DNA from: Streptomyces sp. CBMA152
Lineage (GTDB): Bacteria > Actinomycetota > Actinomycetes > Streptomycetales > Streptomycetaceae
Direction of reading: 5' to 3'
Assembly: GCF_014596475.1 (NCBI RefSeq)
Contig: NZ_MECJ01000033.1
Location: 620,001 to 684,000, forward strand
Length of the DNA stretch: 64,000 bases
Shown here: positions 25,240 to 32,979 of the stretch, in pieces
How positions within the stretch are numbered: the stretch's first letter is position 1
How the letters are laid out: the number at the start of each line of letters is the position of its first letter
Notes under the pieces: generated by a model
The model's database searches: none
What the model was told of the DNA's origin: nothing
Seen by the model: only the letters and a program-made list of their open reading frames with translations
Made by a program: the position numbers and the translations under genes

Positions 25240-25749
25240 ATGCCCGTGCCCGCCCCGCCGGTCGCCCAGGACGCCTTCGAGAACACGCCGCCCGGCGGCT
25301 CCCCCAGGGTCGCCCGCACCCCGCACGCCCCCGGCGCGCCCGCGCCCGCCCCGGGGCCGCCGCGCCGGGAGGACGGCGTGGAGAGCGGCGCGCGGGGCGT
25401 ACGGGCGCCGGTTGCGGGAACCGGTGACAGCGCGGGCGACGTCGTGCGCTGGGCGGCGTTCAGCTGTGTCCTGGTCCCCGTGGTGCTCGTCGTGTACGGG
25501 GGCTCGTTCGGCGGGGCGGCGGGCTCCGCGCTCGGGCTCACGGCCGTGACGGCGGCCTGCCGGCTGCTGCTGCGCCGGTCCGAGCGGGCGGCCGCGGAGG
25601 GGCGGCCGGAACGAATGGCTCCGCCGCCGCACGGAACGCCGCACGGAACGTCGCACGGAGCACATGACACGCGCGCGCGGCACGGCCGGACGGGCGCCGG
25701 TGCGCACCGCGGCGCTCGGCGGAACGGCGAAAGTTCGCCGTTGGACTGA
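25240..25749 (+). CDS. small membrane protein upstream of adpA (hypothetical)
   Basis: This 169-residue protein has a long Pro/Ala-rich N-terminus (about 1-65), a hydrophobic segment WAAFSCVLVPVVLVVYGGSFGGAAGSALGLTAVTAACRLLL (about 70-110) that could form one or two membrane helices, and a basic His/Gly/Arg-rich tail. AGGGAG lies only 3 bp before ATG 25240, so the GTG at 25246 may be the true start. A membrane protein gene at this place seems conserved next to adpA in Streptomyces, from memory. No function is known. Confidence 0.7.
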   Translation: MPVPAPPVAQDAFENTPPGGSPRVARTPHAPGAPAPAPGPPRREDGVESGARGVRAPVAGTGDSAGDVVRWAAFSCVLVPVVLVVYGGSFGGAAGSALGLTAVTAACRLLLRRSERAAAEGRPERMAPPPHGTPHGTSHGAHDTRARHGRTGAGAHRGARRNGESSPLD

Positions 25750-26136
25750 CGCGTTCGTACACACGGACCCGTATGTTTTCAGCCAACTTCCCCTCCCCCC
25801 TGATCCCTGTCCGGATTGGCCTGCCAACCCCCTTGCCACCAGGGGGAAAAGCGCTGTGGCACCCGCTTCGGCCATACAGGTACGGGCCATGCGCGTGAGG
25901 CGCACTTCCCTGCGGGCGCCTTGAGTGAAACCCTTCGTGATCGAACGCTTCGCGCCAAGTTGCCAAGTCGACATAGCGCTGAGTACCGGACTTGTCACGC
26001 CGAGGCCACGGAACGCAGTAGATTCGATCATGCGTATCTAAGGCTGGGGGACTCGTGCAAAACCAAGGGGAAAAGTGCAGGAGCGACAAGCCGGACAAGA
26101 ACGGGGAGCCGCGAACACCGAGGGGGGCTTAGCAGA
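25750..26136. promoter_or_regulatory. long adpA upstream region
   Basis: These 387 bp hold no supported gene. A long control region is usual for adpA, which is autoregulated and receives developmental input. GTTGCCAAG/CGCCAAG-type half-sites at about 25954-25970 and TGGCCTGCCA at about 25818 resemble the AdpA consensus TGGCSNGWWY only in part. The gap is clearly less GC-rich than the flanking genes. Confidence 0.6.
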
Positions 26137-27369
26137 ATGAGCCAGGACTCCGCTGCCGCATCACCGGAGGCCACAAGGAAGCTCGCCGGCCGTCGCCGCC
26201 GGGAAGTCGTAGCCGTACTGCTGTTCAGTGGCGGCCCCATCTTCGAGAGCTCCATTCCGCTCTCCGTGTTCGGGATCGACAGGCAGGACGCGGGCGTTCC
26301 CCGCTACCGCCTGCTGGTCTGTGCCGGAGAGGAGGGCCCCCTGCGGACCACAGGCGGGCTCGAACTGACCGCGCCCTATGGGCTGGAGGCCATCAACCGG
26401 GCCGGCACCGTGGTCGTGCCCGCCTGGCGGTCCATCACATCGCCGCCACCGGCGGCCGCGCTCGACGCACTGCGCCGGGCGCACGAGGAAGGCGCCCGCA
26501 TCGTCGGCCTCTGCACCGGCGCGTTCGTCCTGGCGGCCGCGGGGCTGCTCGACGGGCGACCGGCGACCACGCACTGGATGTACGCGCCGACGCTCGCCAA
26601 GCGGTATCCGTCGGTGCATGTGGATCCGCGTGAGCTGTTCGTCGACGACGGGGACGTCCTGACGTCGGCGGGCACGGCGGCCGGAATCGATCTCTGTCTG
26701 CACATCGTGCGGACCGACCACGGCAGCGACGCCGCCGGAGCCCTCGCGCGCCGGCTCGTCGTCCCGCCGCGGCGCAGTGGCGGGCAGGAGCGCTATCTGG
26801 ACAGGTCTTTACCTGAAGAGATCGGCTCCGACCCGCTCGCCGAGGTCGTGTCGTGGGCGCTTGAGCATCTTCACGAGCAGTTCGACGTGGAGACGCTGGC
26901 GGCTCGCGCGTACATGTCACGCCGGACGTTCGACCGGCGGTTCCGCTCGCTGACGGGATCGGCGCCGCTCCAATGGCTGATCACCCAGCGGGTCCTCCAG
27001 GCCCAGCGCCTCCTCGAAACCTCCGATTACTCGGTGGACGAGGTGGCGGGCCGCTGCGGCTTCCGCTCCCCGGTCGCGCTGCGCGGGCACTTCCGCCGCC
27101 AGCTCGGCTCGTCCCCGGCGTCCTACCGGGCGGCGTACCGGGCGCGCAGGCCGCAGGCGGAACCGTCCGGAGGTCCGCCGGCGCTGGAGACGGTGCCGCC
27201 GCAGGCGCTGCCGCAGTCCCGGCGCACGGCGGCGGCGAGCGCCCTGGTCGGCCCGTCGGCGGTCTCGCACGCGCCGCCGCCGGAGCCGGGAAAGTCGGTC
27301 GCTGACATGTACGCCACCGGTTACATGCGTCCGAGTCTGCCGGGGCAGCGGAGCGGCCCCGTAGGCTAA
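26137..27369 (+). CDS. adpA: AdpA/BldH developmental regulator (AraC family)
   Basis: This 410-residue transcription factor controls morphological differentiation and secondary metabolism in Streptomyces. The N-terminal half is a ThiJ/PfpI (DJ-1-like) dimerisation domain: VVAVLLFSGGPIFESSIPLSVFGID and EGARIVGLCTGAFVLAAAGLLDGRPATTHW. The C-terminal half is an AraC domain with two helix-turn-helix units: FDVETLAARAYMSRRTFDRRFRSLTGSAPLQWL and YSVDEVAGRCGFRSPVALRGHFRRQLGSSPASYR. Leu225, between the domains, is coded by TTA, so translation should depend on the bldA tRNA. Start ATG has AGGGGGG 10 bp upstream. The oligoribonuclease gene follows after 5 bp. Confidence 0.96.
   Translation: MSQDSAAASPEATRKLAGRRRREVVAVLLFSGGPIFESSIPLSVFGIDRQDAGVPRYRLLVCAGEEGPLRTTGGLELTAPYGLEAINRAGTVVVPAWRSITSPPPAAALDALRRAHEEGARIVGLCTGAFVLAAAGLLDGRPATTHWMYAPTLAKRYPSVHVDPRELFVDDGDVLTSAGTAAGIDLCLHIVRTDHGSDAAGALARRLVVPPRRSGGQERYLDRSLPEEIGSDPLAEVVSWALEHLHEQFDVETLAARAYMSRRTFDRRFRSLTGSAPLQWLITQRVLQAQRLLETSDYSVDEVAGRCGFRSPVALRGHFRRQLGSSPASYRAAYRARRPQAEPSGGPPALETVPPQALPQSRRTAAASALVGPSAVSHAPPPEPGKSVADMYATGYMRPSLPGQRSGPVG
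26809..26811 (+). other. adpA: TTA codon in adpA (bldA target)
   Basis: The codon for Leu225 is TTA, in frame with the ATG at 26137. It lies in the linker between the DJ-1-like and AraC domains, the place known from S. coelicolor and S. griseus adpA. TTA is read only by the bldA-encoded tRNA-Leu. Confidence 0.97.
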
Positions 27370-27374
27370 GGCGC

Positions 27375-27977
27375 ATGAACGACCGCATGGTGTGGATCGA
27401 CTGCGAGATGACCGGGCTCTCGCTGGCGGACGACGCACTTATCGAGGTGGCCGCGCTGGTCACCGACTCGGAGCTGAACGTACTCGGTGAAGGGGTGGAC
27501 ATCGTGATCCGTCCCCCGGACGCCGCGCTGGAGACCATGCCGGAGGTGGTGCGCGCCATGCACACCGCCTCCGGGCTCCTCGACGAGCTGGCCGGCGGCA
27601 CCACGCTGGCGGACGCCGAGGCGCAGGTCCTGGCGTACGTACGTGAGCACGTCAAGGAGCCGGGCAAGGCCCCGCTGTGCGGAAACTCGGTCGGTACCGA
27701 CCGCGGCTTCCTGTCGCGCGACATGCCGGCCCTGGAGGAGTACCTCCACTACCGGATCGTGGACGTCTCCTCGGTGAAGGAGCTCGCCCGCCGCTGGTAC
27801 CCGAGGGCGTACTTCAACAGCCCGGACAAGAACGGCAACCACCGCGCGCTGGCGGACATCCGCGAATCCATCGCGGAGCTCCGCTACTACCGCGAGGCGA
27901 TCTTCGTCCCGCAGCCCGGTCCGGACTCGGACACGGCGAAGACGATCGCGGCGAAGCACGTGCTGCCTGCGGAGTGA
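27375..27977 (+). CDS. orn: oligoribonuclease
   Basis: This 200-residue DEDDh 3'-5' exonuclease degrades 2-5-nt RNA and linear dinucleotides such as pGpG. Exo I is VWIDCEMTGL (about 5-14), Exo II lies in KAPLCGNSVGTDRGFLSRDMP and Exo III in GNHRALADIRESIAELRYYR, with the catalytic His in NHRAL. The ATG lies 5 bp past the adpA stop, and the pair is a known neighbourhood in Streptomyces, where loss of the enzyme slows growth and sporulation. pGpG clearance links it to the c-di-GMP enzyme CdgA encoded 28 kb away. Confidence 0.96.
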   Translation: MNDRMVWIDCEMTGLSLADDALIEVAALVTDSELNVLGEGVDIVIRPPDAALETMPEVVRAMHTASGLLDELAGGTTLADAEAQVLAYVREHVKEPGKAPLCGNSVGTDRGFLSRDMPALEEYLHYRIVDVSSVKELARRWYPRAYFNSPDKNGNHRALADIRESIAELRYYREAIFVPQPGPDSDTAKTIAAKHVLPAE

Positions 27978-28004
27978 TCCGCGCGGGTGACTCGTGGGTG
28001 ACTA

Positions 28005-28041
28005 CGGAGGCCGTCCTGGGTTGCCCCCGGGACGGCCTCCG
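28005..28041 (+). terminator. terminator after orn
   Basis: A 12-bp perfect stem (28005-28016 with 28030-28041, arm CGGAGGCCGTCC) surrounds a G/C-rich loop. It lies 27 bp after the stop codon. No T-tract follows, as is common in Streptomyces. Confidence 0.8.
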
Positions 28042-28178
28042 CCGTCACCCCGAGGGCACCCCGGGAGGCCACCGCGAAACATGTGCGCGAGCACCCTCCA
28101 AGACCCTGTACACTTTTTCTCGGCCGGTAGGGAAAGCCCAAAGGGACTTCCCAAGACCACAACAATCCGGCCATGCAT

Positions 28179-28252
28179 GGTGGGTATAGCTCAGCTGGTA
28201 GAGCACCTGGTTGTGGTCCAGGATGTCGCGGGTTCGAGTCCCGTTACTCACC
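28179..28252 (+). tRNA. tRNA-His (GTG anticodon)
   Basis: A full cloverleaf is visible. G-1 (28179) faces C73, as in other tRNA-His. The acceptor stem is GTGGGTA/TACTCAC with one G-U pair. The anticodon stem CCTGG/CCAGG presents loop TTGTGGT with GTG. The T arm is CGGGTTCGAGTCCCG. CCA is not encoded (CCT follows). A terminator hairpin follows at once. Confidence 0.97.
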
Positions 28253-28260
28253 CTGATCGG

Positions 28261-28294
28261 GAAGGCCCGGTCCGCGAAAGCGGACCGGGCCTTC
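28261..28294 (+). terminator. terminator after tRNA-His
   Basis: A perfect 15-bp stem (arm GAAGGCCCGGTCCGC) closes a GAAA tetraloop and is followed by TGCGTT. It ends the tRNA-His transcript and may also stop the convergent regulator gene, whose stop is at 28308. Confidence 0.93.
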
Positions 28295-28307
28295 TGCGTT
28301 CCCGGGG

Positions 28308-29159
28308 TCAGCCGAGCGCGTCGATGGCTCTGACGACGAGCGCGCGCGCTTCGGCGCCGTAGACGGCCATGGTGCGGAGCTGTTCGAAGGCCTTCAGGTA
28401 GAGGGCGACTTCGTTCGGCTGGGTGATGTTGATCTGGGCCGACAGCAGCTCGACCGACACGAACGTGTCGTCGTACACATGGAAGGTCTCCATCGGCCAC
28501 AGGGTCCGCTCCGGCGCGCTCATCGGGATCACGCCCAGCGAGACGGACGGCAACGCGTCGGCTGTCAGCAGATAGCCCAGCTGGGCGGCCATAGCGTCCG
28601 CCTGCCCCATCCGGTAGTAGAGCGCCGACTCCTCGACGAGCAGCACGAACCTGTGCCCCGGCTCGTGGATCACGCGGGACCGTTCGACCCGTGCCGTGGC
28701 AGCCGCCTCCGACTCGTCGGGGATCTCCCGGAACTCCGCGATGCGGTGGAACAGCGCGGTGACGTACCCCTCCGTCTGGAGGAGGCCCGGCACGAGAGTG
28801 GCCGAGTACACCCGGAACAGCTGCGTCTCGTGGAAGAACTGGACCCAGCTGTCCTGGAGCTGCTTCAGCCCGTTCCGCAGCTGAAGGCGCCATTCGCTGT
28901 ACATGGACTCGGCGCTGAGGGACTGCGCGACGAGACCTGCCGCCTCGCCCACGGCACCCCCCGCCTCGCACCACAGGCGTATGTCCTTCGCCGAAGGCGC
29001 GGTACGGGCGTTCTCGATACGAGAGGTCTTCGAGTGGTGCCAGCCACACCGCACACCCAGCTCGGAGACCGTGAGCCCGGCCTCTTTACGGATGTCGCGA
29101 AGCCGCCCGGCGACGGTTTCCCGGGCGGCTTGCGCTGACGAGGAGGGCGAGATGGGCAT
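28308..29159 (-). CDS. XRE-family HTH regulator with DUF5753-type domain
   Basis: This 283-residue protein has an N-terminal XRE helix-turn-helix (ARETVAGRLRDIRKEAGLTVSELGVRCGWHHSKTSRIENARTAPSAKDIRLWCEA, about 11-64). It is followed by the long DUF5753 segment common in Streptomyces (FFHETQLFRVYSATLVPGLLQTEGYVTALFHRI, ERSRVIHEPGHRFVLLVEESALYYRMG, SLGVIPMSAPERTLWPMETFHVYDD). It is the third gene of a minus-strand trio with a DUF6879 protein. Members of this family often act with small partner proteins in BldB/WhiJ-like systems, but the role here is not established. Confidence 0.88.
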   Translation of the reverse strand: MPISPSSSAQAARETVAGRLRDIRKEAGLTVSELGVRCGWHHSKTSRIENARTAPSAKDIRLWCEAGGAVGEAAGLVAQSLSAESMYSEWRLQLRNGLKQLQDSWVQFFHETQLFRVYSATLVPGLLQTEGYVTALFHRIAEFREIPDESEAAATARVERSRVIHEPGHRFVLLVEESALYYRMGQADAMAAQLGYLLTADALPSVSLGVIPMSAPERTLWPMETFHVYDDTFVSVELLSAQINITQPNEVALYLKAFEQLRTMAVYGAEARALVVRAIDALG

Positions 29160-29183
29160 GAGCTGTGCTGTCCGTACTTCCTG

Positions 29184-29711
29184 TCAGTGGATCTCGTACT
29201 GGTCGTGCGGAATGGCTCTGGCCCAGACCTCCTCGAAGGCGGCGGCGCACAGCAGCGCCGACTCCCGGTCGTCGGTGATCTCCGCCCCCATCGAGGAGCC
29301 GTCACCGGCGAAGTGGTTCCAATGCACCCACCGGTCGTCGAAGAGCCAGAAGTCGTTGCCCGGCAGGGGGATGGTCGAAGCCTGCCGCCTGGGGAGCCAG
29401 CGCACCTGCTCTCCGGCTGCGATGTTGGTGAACGTGCCTGAGTGCTCGTACCGGATGTACTCGCTGACCGGTTCCGACACGATGCGGGCCCGGCGCACTG
29501 TGACACCCCTGGCAACCGTCTCGCTCATGAGGTCCAGCCACGGCCGCCACCAGGACGCCCGGTCCGCCGGATCGTGCCGGAAGCCCTGACGCCATGCGGC
29601 GAACGGCCCTACCTCGTAGTCGACGGCGTAGGAGTCCCGCATCTCCAGGTGCACAGCGGACCGAACGCAGCCCGCCAGCAGTTCATCGAACGTCGGCACG
29701 CTCGACGGCAT
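29184..29711 (-). CDS. DUF6879 family protein, partner of the HTH regulator
   Basis: This 175-residue protein shows the pattern I associate with DUF6879: FDELLAGCVRSAVHLEMRDSYAV at the N-terminus, ARGVTVRRARIVSEPVSEYIRYEH in the middle, then AGEQVRWLPRR, PLPGNDFWLFDDRWVHWNHFAGDG and a C-terminal AAFEEVWARAIPHDQYEIH. No catalytic motif is evident. It overlaps the upstream 86-residue gene by 29 bp and lies 24 bp before the HTH gene, so the three are cotranscribed. Such pairs are scattered through Streptomyces genomes; whether they regulate or act as toxin-like modules is unknown. Confidence 0.8.
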   Translation of the reverse strand: MPSSVPTFDELLAGCVRSAVHLEMRDSYAVDYEVGPFAAWRQGFRHDPADRASWWRPWLDLMSETVARGVTVRRARIVSEPVSEYIRYEHSGTFTNIAAGEQVRWLPRRQASTIPLPGNDFWLFDDRWVHWNHFAGDGSSMGAEITDDRESALLCAAAFEEVWARAIPHDQYEIH

Positions 29712-29943
29712 CGCACGCCTCCCTCACCATGTGCGCCATCCTGGCAGGAATCCGGACGACTGCCTCCCCCTCAGGGATGCCTTTCGCGTGGCCCGGCACC
29801 TCGCACGCCGCGCACTCCGCCTCCAGCTCCGCGCCCGCCTTCCATCCCTGGAAGACGATCTCCTTGCTCTTCTCGTCCACCCAGACAGTCGGGCTCTGCC
29901 GGTCTCCCGTGTTGGGGTCGATCCCGACGAACAGTAACGACAT
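29683..29943 (-). CDS. small protein heading the HTH/DUF6879 cassette (hypothetical)
   Basis: This 86-residue acidic protein begins MSLLFVGIDPNTGDRQSPTVWVDEKSKEIVFQGWKAG and ends IPARMAHMVREACDAVERADVR. Two Cys (ECAACEVPGH) sit centrally. GGAGGA lies about 5 bp before the ATG, a strong ribosome site. It overlaps the DUF6879 gene by 29 bp in another frame. It fits the small first gene often seen with these regulator cassettes. Function is unknown. Confidence 0.75.
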   Translation of the reverse strand: MSLLFVGIDPNTGDRQSPTVWVDEKSKEIVFQGWKAGAELEAECAACEVPGHAKGIPEGEAVVRIPARMAHMVREACDAVERADVR

Positions 29944-30159
29944 GTCGTCCTCCTACTGCGAGTTGTGCAGCTGTGTGCAGAACCATCCCGCAGCGGACAA
30001 GGCCGCTCAAGGGCGTGAAGCGGACAACATGGAGCCAACCAGGGGGTGTGCACAGATCTGCACAACGCTCGATCCGTGACATGCCACACGCCTACCGTCC
30101 TGCCTAGCGGCCGCCCACCCCGGCGCCGCCCCACACCCCACCCACCGCAGGGAAGCCCC

Positions 30160-30495
30160 ATGTCCTCTGACAACCCCGCCGCCACGGACCCGGCGCGCTA
30201 CCGGATCTGCGCGACCTGCCAGGAGCCCGGCGCCGTCGCGATCACGCACATGTTCCTCACCGACGCCGGCGGCGCGTACGCCAGCTACACGCATCCCGGG
30301 TGCGCTGCGGCAGGCGGCGACCCCGCGTGCGCAAGCCCGGCAACCGGTGCTGAGGACGTCACGACGACGCCCGCACCACCACCTCCGTCGGGAGCACCAA
30401 CTGCGCAGACGACCGCTCCCCCGCCGCGATCTGGGTCAGGAGCAGGTCCGTCATCGCTCGGCCCATTTCCTCTATCGGCTGGCGCACGCTGGTGA
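30160..30495 (+). CDS. small Cys-containing protein overlapping cebR 3' end (hypothetical)
   Basis: This frame codes for 111 residues from an ATG with AGGGAAG upstream. The first half looks genuine (DPARYRICATCQEPGAVAITHMFLTDAGGAYASYTHPGC) with a CxxC and a later Cys, possibly a metal site. The second half is Pro/Thr/Ser-rich and lies antisense to the end of cebR (30359 onward). Either the gene truly overlaps cebR tail to tail by 137 bp, or it has lost its original stop. Function is unknown. Confidence 0.45.
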   Translation: MSSDNPAATDPARYRICATCQEPGAVAITHMFLTDAGGAYASYTHPGCAAAGGDPACASPATGAEDVTTTPAPPPPSGAPTAQTTAPPPRSGSGAGPSSLGPFPLSAGARW

Positions 30496-31399
30496 GTGGG
30501 GGGTCCATGTGGCGGGCTATCGCCGAGTCGTCGAAACCGATCAGGGCGATGTCCTCGGGGACCCGGTGGCCGCGTTCGCGGAGGATCTGGCGAGCTCCCG
30601 CCGCCATCACGTCCGAGGACGCGAACACCGCGTCCAGGGTCGGCACCCGGTCCAGCAGCGCCGTCATTGCGGCCCTGCCGCCCTCCTCCGTGAAGTCCCC
30701 CTGAGCTGTCAGGTCCGGCGACAGTACGTGGCCCGCCTCCTTCAGCGCCGATCTGTAGCCCTCCAGGCGGCACCGCGCCCCGTACACGTCCAACGGACCC
30801 GTGATCGTGGCTATGGTGCCCCGGCCCCGGGACAGCAGATGCTGCACCGCCGCCCGCGCGCCCCCGAAGTTGTCCGAGTCGACCGAGGCCAGCGGCTCGC
30901 GTTCGGAGCGGGGGCCGCTGATCACCACCGGGATGTCGAGCTGTTCCAGGAGTTCGGGCAGCGGGTCGTCCGCGTGGACGCCGACCAGTAGGACGCCGTC
31001 CACCCGGTGGCCCGTCAGGTACTGGGCCAGACGGCGGCGCTCGCGGTCGCCTCCCACCAGGGTCAGCAGGAGCTGCATCTCCGTGTCCGCGAGCGCCTGG
31101 CTCACTCCCCGTACGACCTCGGAGAAGTACGGCTCCGCGAAGAACCGCGTCGTCGTCTCGGGGACGACCAGCGCGATCGCGTCCGTACGGTTGGCGGCCA
31201 GTGCGCGGGCCGCGCGGTTGGGGACGTAGCCGAGTTCGGCCACGGCCGCCTCGACGGCCGCGCGTGTACGGTCGCTGACCCGCGGCGAGCCGTTGATCAC
31301 CCGTGACGCCGTGCCCCGGCCGACACCGGCGCGTGCCGCCACCTCTTCAAGGGTGGGCCGCCCCGCACCACGGCCCCGGACCGCGCGAGCTGCTGTCAT
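30359..31399 (-). CDS. cebR: cellobiose-responsive LacI-family repressor
   Basis: This is a 346-residue LacI-type regulator: HTH at RPTLEEVAARAGVGRGTASRVINGSPRVSDRTRAAVEAAVAELGYVPNRAARALA (about 13-67), then a periplasmic-binding-like domain (ALVVPETTTRFFAEPYFSEVVRGV, GVLLVGVHADDPLPELL, DAVFASSDVMAAGARQIL, IGFDDSAIARHMDPPLTSVRQP). Divergent to cebEFG-bglC and next to a perfect CebR box, it should repress cello-oligosaccharide uptake until cellobiose binds. The ATG at 31399 has GGGAGG upstream; the longer frame begins in the promoter and was rejected. Confidence 0.93.
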   Translation of the reverse strand: MTAARAVRGRGAGRPTLEEVAARAGVGRGTASRVINGSPRVSDRTRAAVEAAVAELGYVPNRAARALAANRTDAIALVVPETTTRFFAEPYFSEVVRGVSQALADTEMQLLLTLVGGDRERRRLAQYLTGHRVDGVLLVGVHADDPLPELLEQLDIPVVISGPRSEREPLASVDSDNFGGARAAVQHLLSRGRGTIATITGPLDVYGARCRLEGYRSALKEAGHVLSPDLTAQGDFTEEGGRAAMTALLDRVPTLDAVFASSDVMAAGARQILRERGHRVPEDIALIGFDDSAIARHMDPPLTSVRQPIEEMGRAMTDLLLTQIAAGERSSAQLVLPTEVVVRASS

Positions 31400-31558
31400 G
31401 CCTGCCTCCCCGTCCCGCCGAACCCCGCTGAATTCCGTCGATCCCCGGTGAACCCGGTGAACCGCGGTGAAAGCTAACAGCCCCGTCCCGGCCGCGGCTG
31501 CCCTTGTCCGTTGTCTTGACACCCCCTCAGCCAGTCGACACCCTTCAAGACATACGGC

Positions 31559-31572
31559 TGGGAGCGCTCCCA
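31559..31572. promoter_or_regulatory. CebR operator (perfect) between cebR and cebE
   Basis: TGGGAGCGCTCCCA is a perfect 14-bp palindrome identical to the CebR box. It lies 57 bp upstream of cebE and 159 bp upstream of cebR, so it is placed to control the cebEFG promoter first. Confidence 0.95.
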
Positions 31573-31629
31573 ACGCCCTTCGTACGTACATCCTTCGTAC
31601 TTCCCTCGTACGGCAGTTGGAGGAACGTC

Positions 31630-32979
31630 ATGCGACAAGCACCGCGCACACGAACACGTACGTCCTCAAGAATGGCGGCACTTGGCGTCGTCGCCGCCCT
31701 CGGCGCCGGGCTGCCAGTCTCCGGTTGCGCCGACGACAGCAGCGGGGAGAGCAATGGACCGGGCGGTGGCAGCGGGGGCCATGGGGCGCGGACCACGCTC
31801 ACCGTCGGTGTCTTCGGGGCCTTCGGGCTCCAGGAGGCCGGGCTGTACGACGCGTACATGAAGCTCCACCCGGACATCACGATCAAGCAGACGTCGATCG
31901 AGCGCAACGAGAACTACTACCCGCAGCTGCTCACCCACCTCGGCTCCGGCAGCGGGCTCGCCGACGTCCAGGCCGTCGAGGTCAACAACATCGCCGAGGT
32001 CACCGCCACCCAGGCCGGGAAGCTGGAGAACCTCGGCGCAGTGCAGGACGTCGACAAGAACACCTTCCTGCCGTGGAAGTGGGGGCAGGCCACCACCAAG
32101 GACGGCAGGACCGTCGGGCTCGGCACCGACATCGGGCCGCAGGGCATCTGCTACCGCAAGGACCTCTTCGCGGCGGCCGGCCTGCCCACCGACCGGGAGG
32201 CCGTGGGCAAGCTGTGGGCCGGCGACTGGAACAAGTACCTGGCGGCCGGTGACCGCTACAAGGCGAAGGCACCGAAGGGCACCGCGTTCGTCGACTCCGC
32301 GTCCGGGGTCATGGCCGCCATCACCGGCAGCAGCGCCAACCGCTTCTACGACGCCGACGGGAAGATCGTCTACAAGACCAACCCGGCCGTGAAGGACGCC
32401 TGGGACACCGCGGCCGCCTTCGCCACCCACGGCCTGACCGCCAAGTTGCAGCAGTTCCAGCCCAGTTGGGATCAAGGGTTCGCCAACGGGACCTTCGCCA
32501 CCGTCTCCTGCCCCGCCTGGATGCTCGGCTACATCCAGGACAAGGCGGGCGACGCGGGCAAGGGCAAGTGGGACGTGGCGGCCGCGCCCAAGCCGTCCAA
32601 CTGGGGTGGCTCCTTCCTCGTCGTCCCGTCGGCGGGCAAGCACACAGCAGAAGCCGCCGCCCTCGCGGCCTGGCTCACCGCACCCGCGCAGCAGGCCACG
32701 CTCTTCGAGAAGCGCGGCAGCTTCCCGAGCGCCAAGGCCGCGTACGCCCTGCCCACCGTCGCGAACGCCAAGCACCCGTACTTCGACAACGCCCCCATCG
32801 GGCAGATCTTCTCCCGGGCCGCCGAGGGCACCCCGGTGCAGATCCTCGGCCCGAAGGACCTGATCATCGCCCAGAACCTGGCCGACGTCGGCATGCTCCA
32901 GGTCGACCAGAAGGGCAAGTCCCCGCAGGCCGGGTGGGACGCCGCCGTGAAGGCCATCGACAACGCGCTGGACCAGTGA
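31630..32979 (+). CDS. cebE: cello-oligosaccharide-binding lipoprotein
   Basis: This 449-residue extracellular solute-binding protein (family 1) belongs to an ABC sugar importer. Its basic N-terminus is followed by a lipoprotein signal with lipobox VSGC (Cys33) and a Gly/Ser spacer. The body shows TLTVGVFGAFGLQEAGLYDAYMKLHPDI, then QGICYRKDLFAAAGLPTDREAVG, typical of sugar-binding proteins. GGAGGAACGTC precedes the ATG. It is the first gene of cebEFG-bglC. In other Streptomyces CebE binds cellobiose and cellotriose; the exact range here is inferred from context. Confidence 0.94.
   Translation: MRQAPRTRTRTSSRMAALGVVAALGAGLPVSGCADDSSGESNGPGGGSGGHGARTTLTVGVFGAFGLQEAGLYDAYMKLHPDITIKQTSIERNENYYPQLLTHLGSGSGLADVQAVEVNNIAEVTATQAGKLENLGAVQDVDKNTFLPWKWGQATTKDGRTVGLGTDIGPQGICYRKDLFAAAGLPTDREAVGKLWAGDWNKYLAAGDRYKAKAPKGTAFVDSASGVMAAITGSSANRFYDADGKIVYKTNPAVKDAWDTAAAFATHGLTAKLQQFQPSWDQGFANGTFATVSCPAWMLGYIQDKAGDAGKGKWDVAAAPKPSNWGGSFLVVPSAGKHTAEAAALAAWLTAPAQQATLFEKRGSFPSAKAAYALPTVANAKHPYFDNAPIGQIFSRAAEGTPVQILGPKDLIIAQNLADVGMLQVDQKGKSPQAGWDAAVKAIDNALDQ

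Noticed and set aside
28179..30100. tRNA-His as attachment site of an integrative element
   Set aside because: No second copy of the tRNA 3' end and no integrase or excisionase gene were found between the tRNA and cebR.
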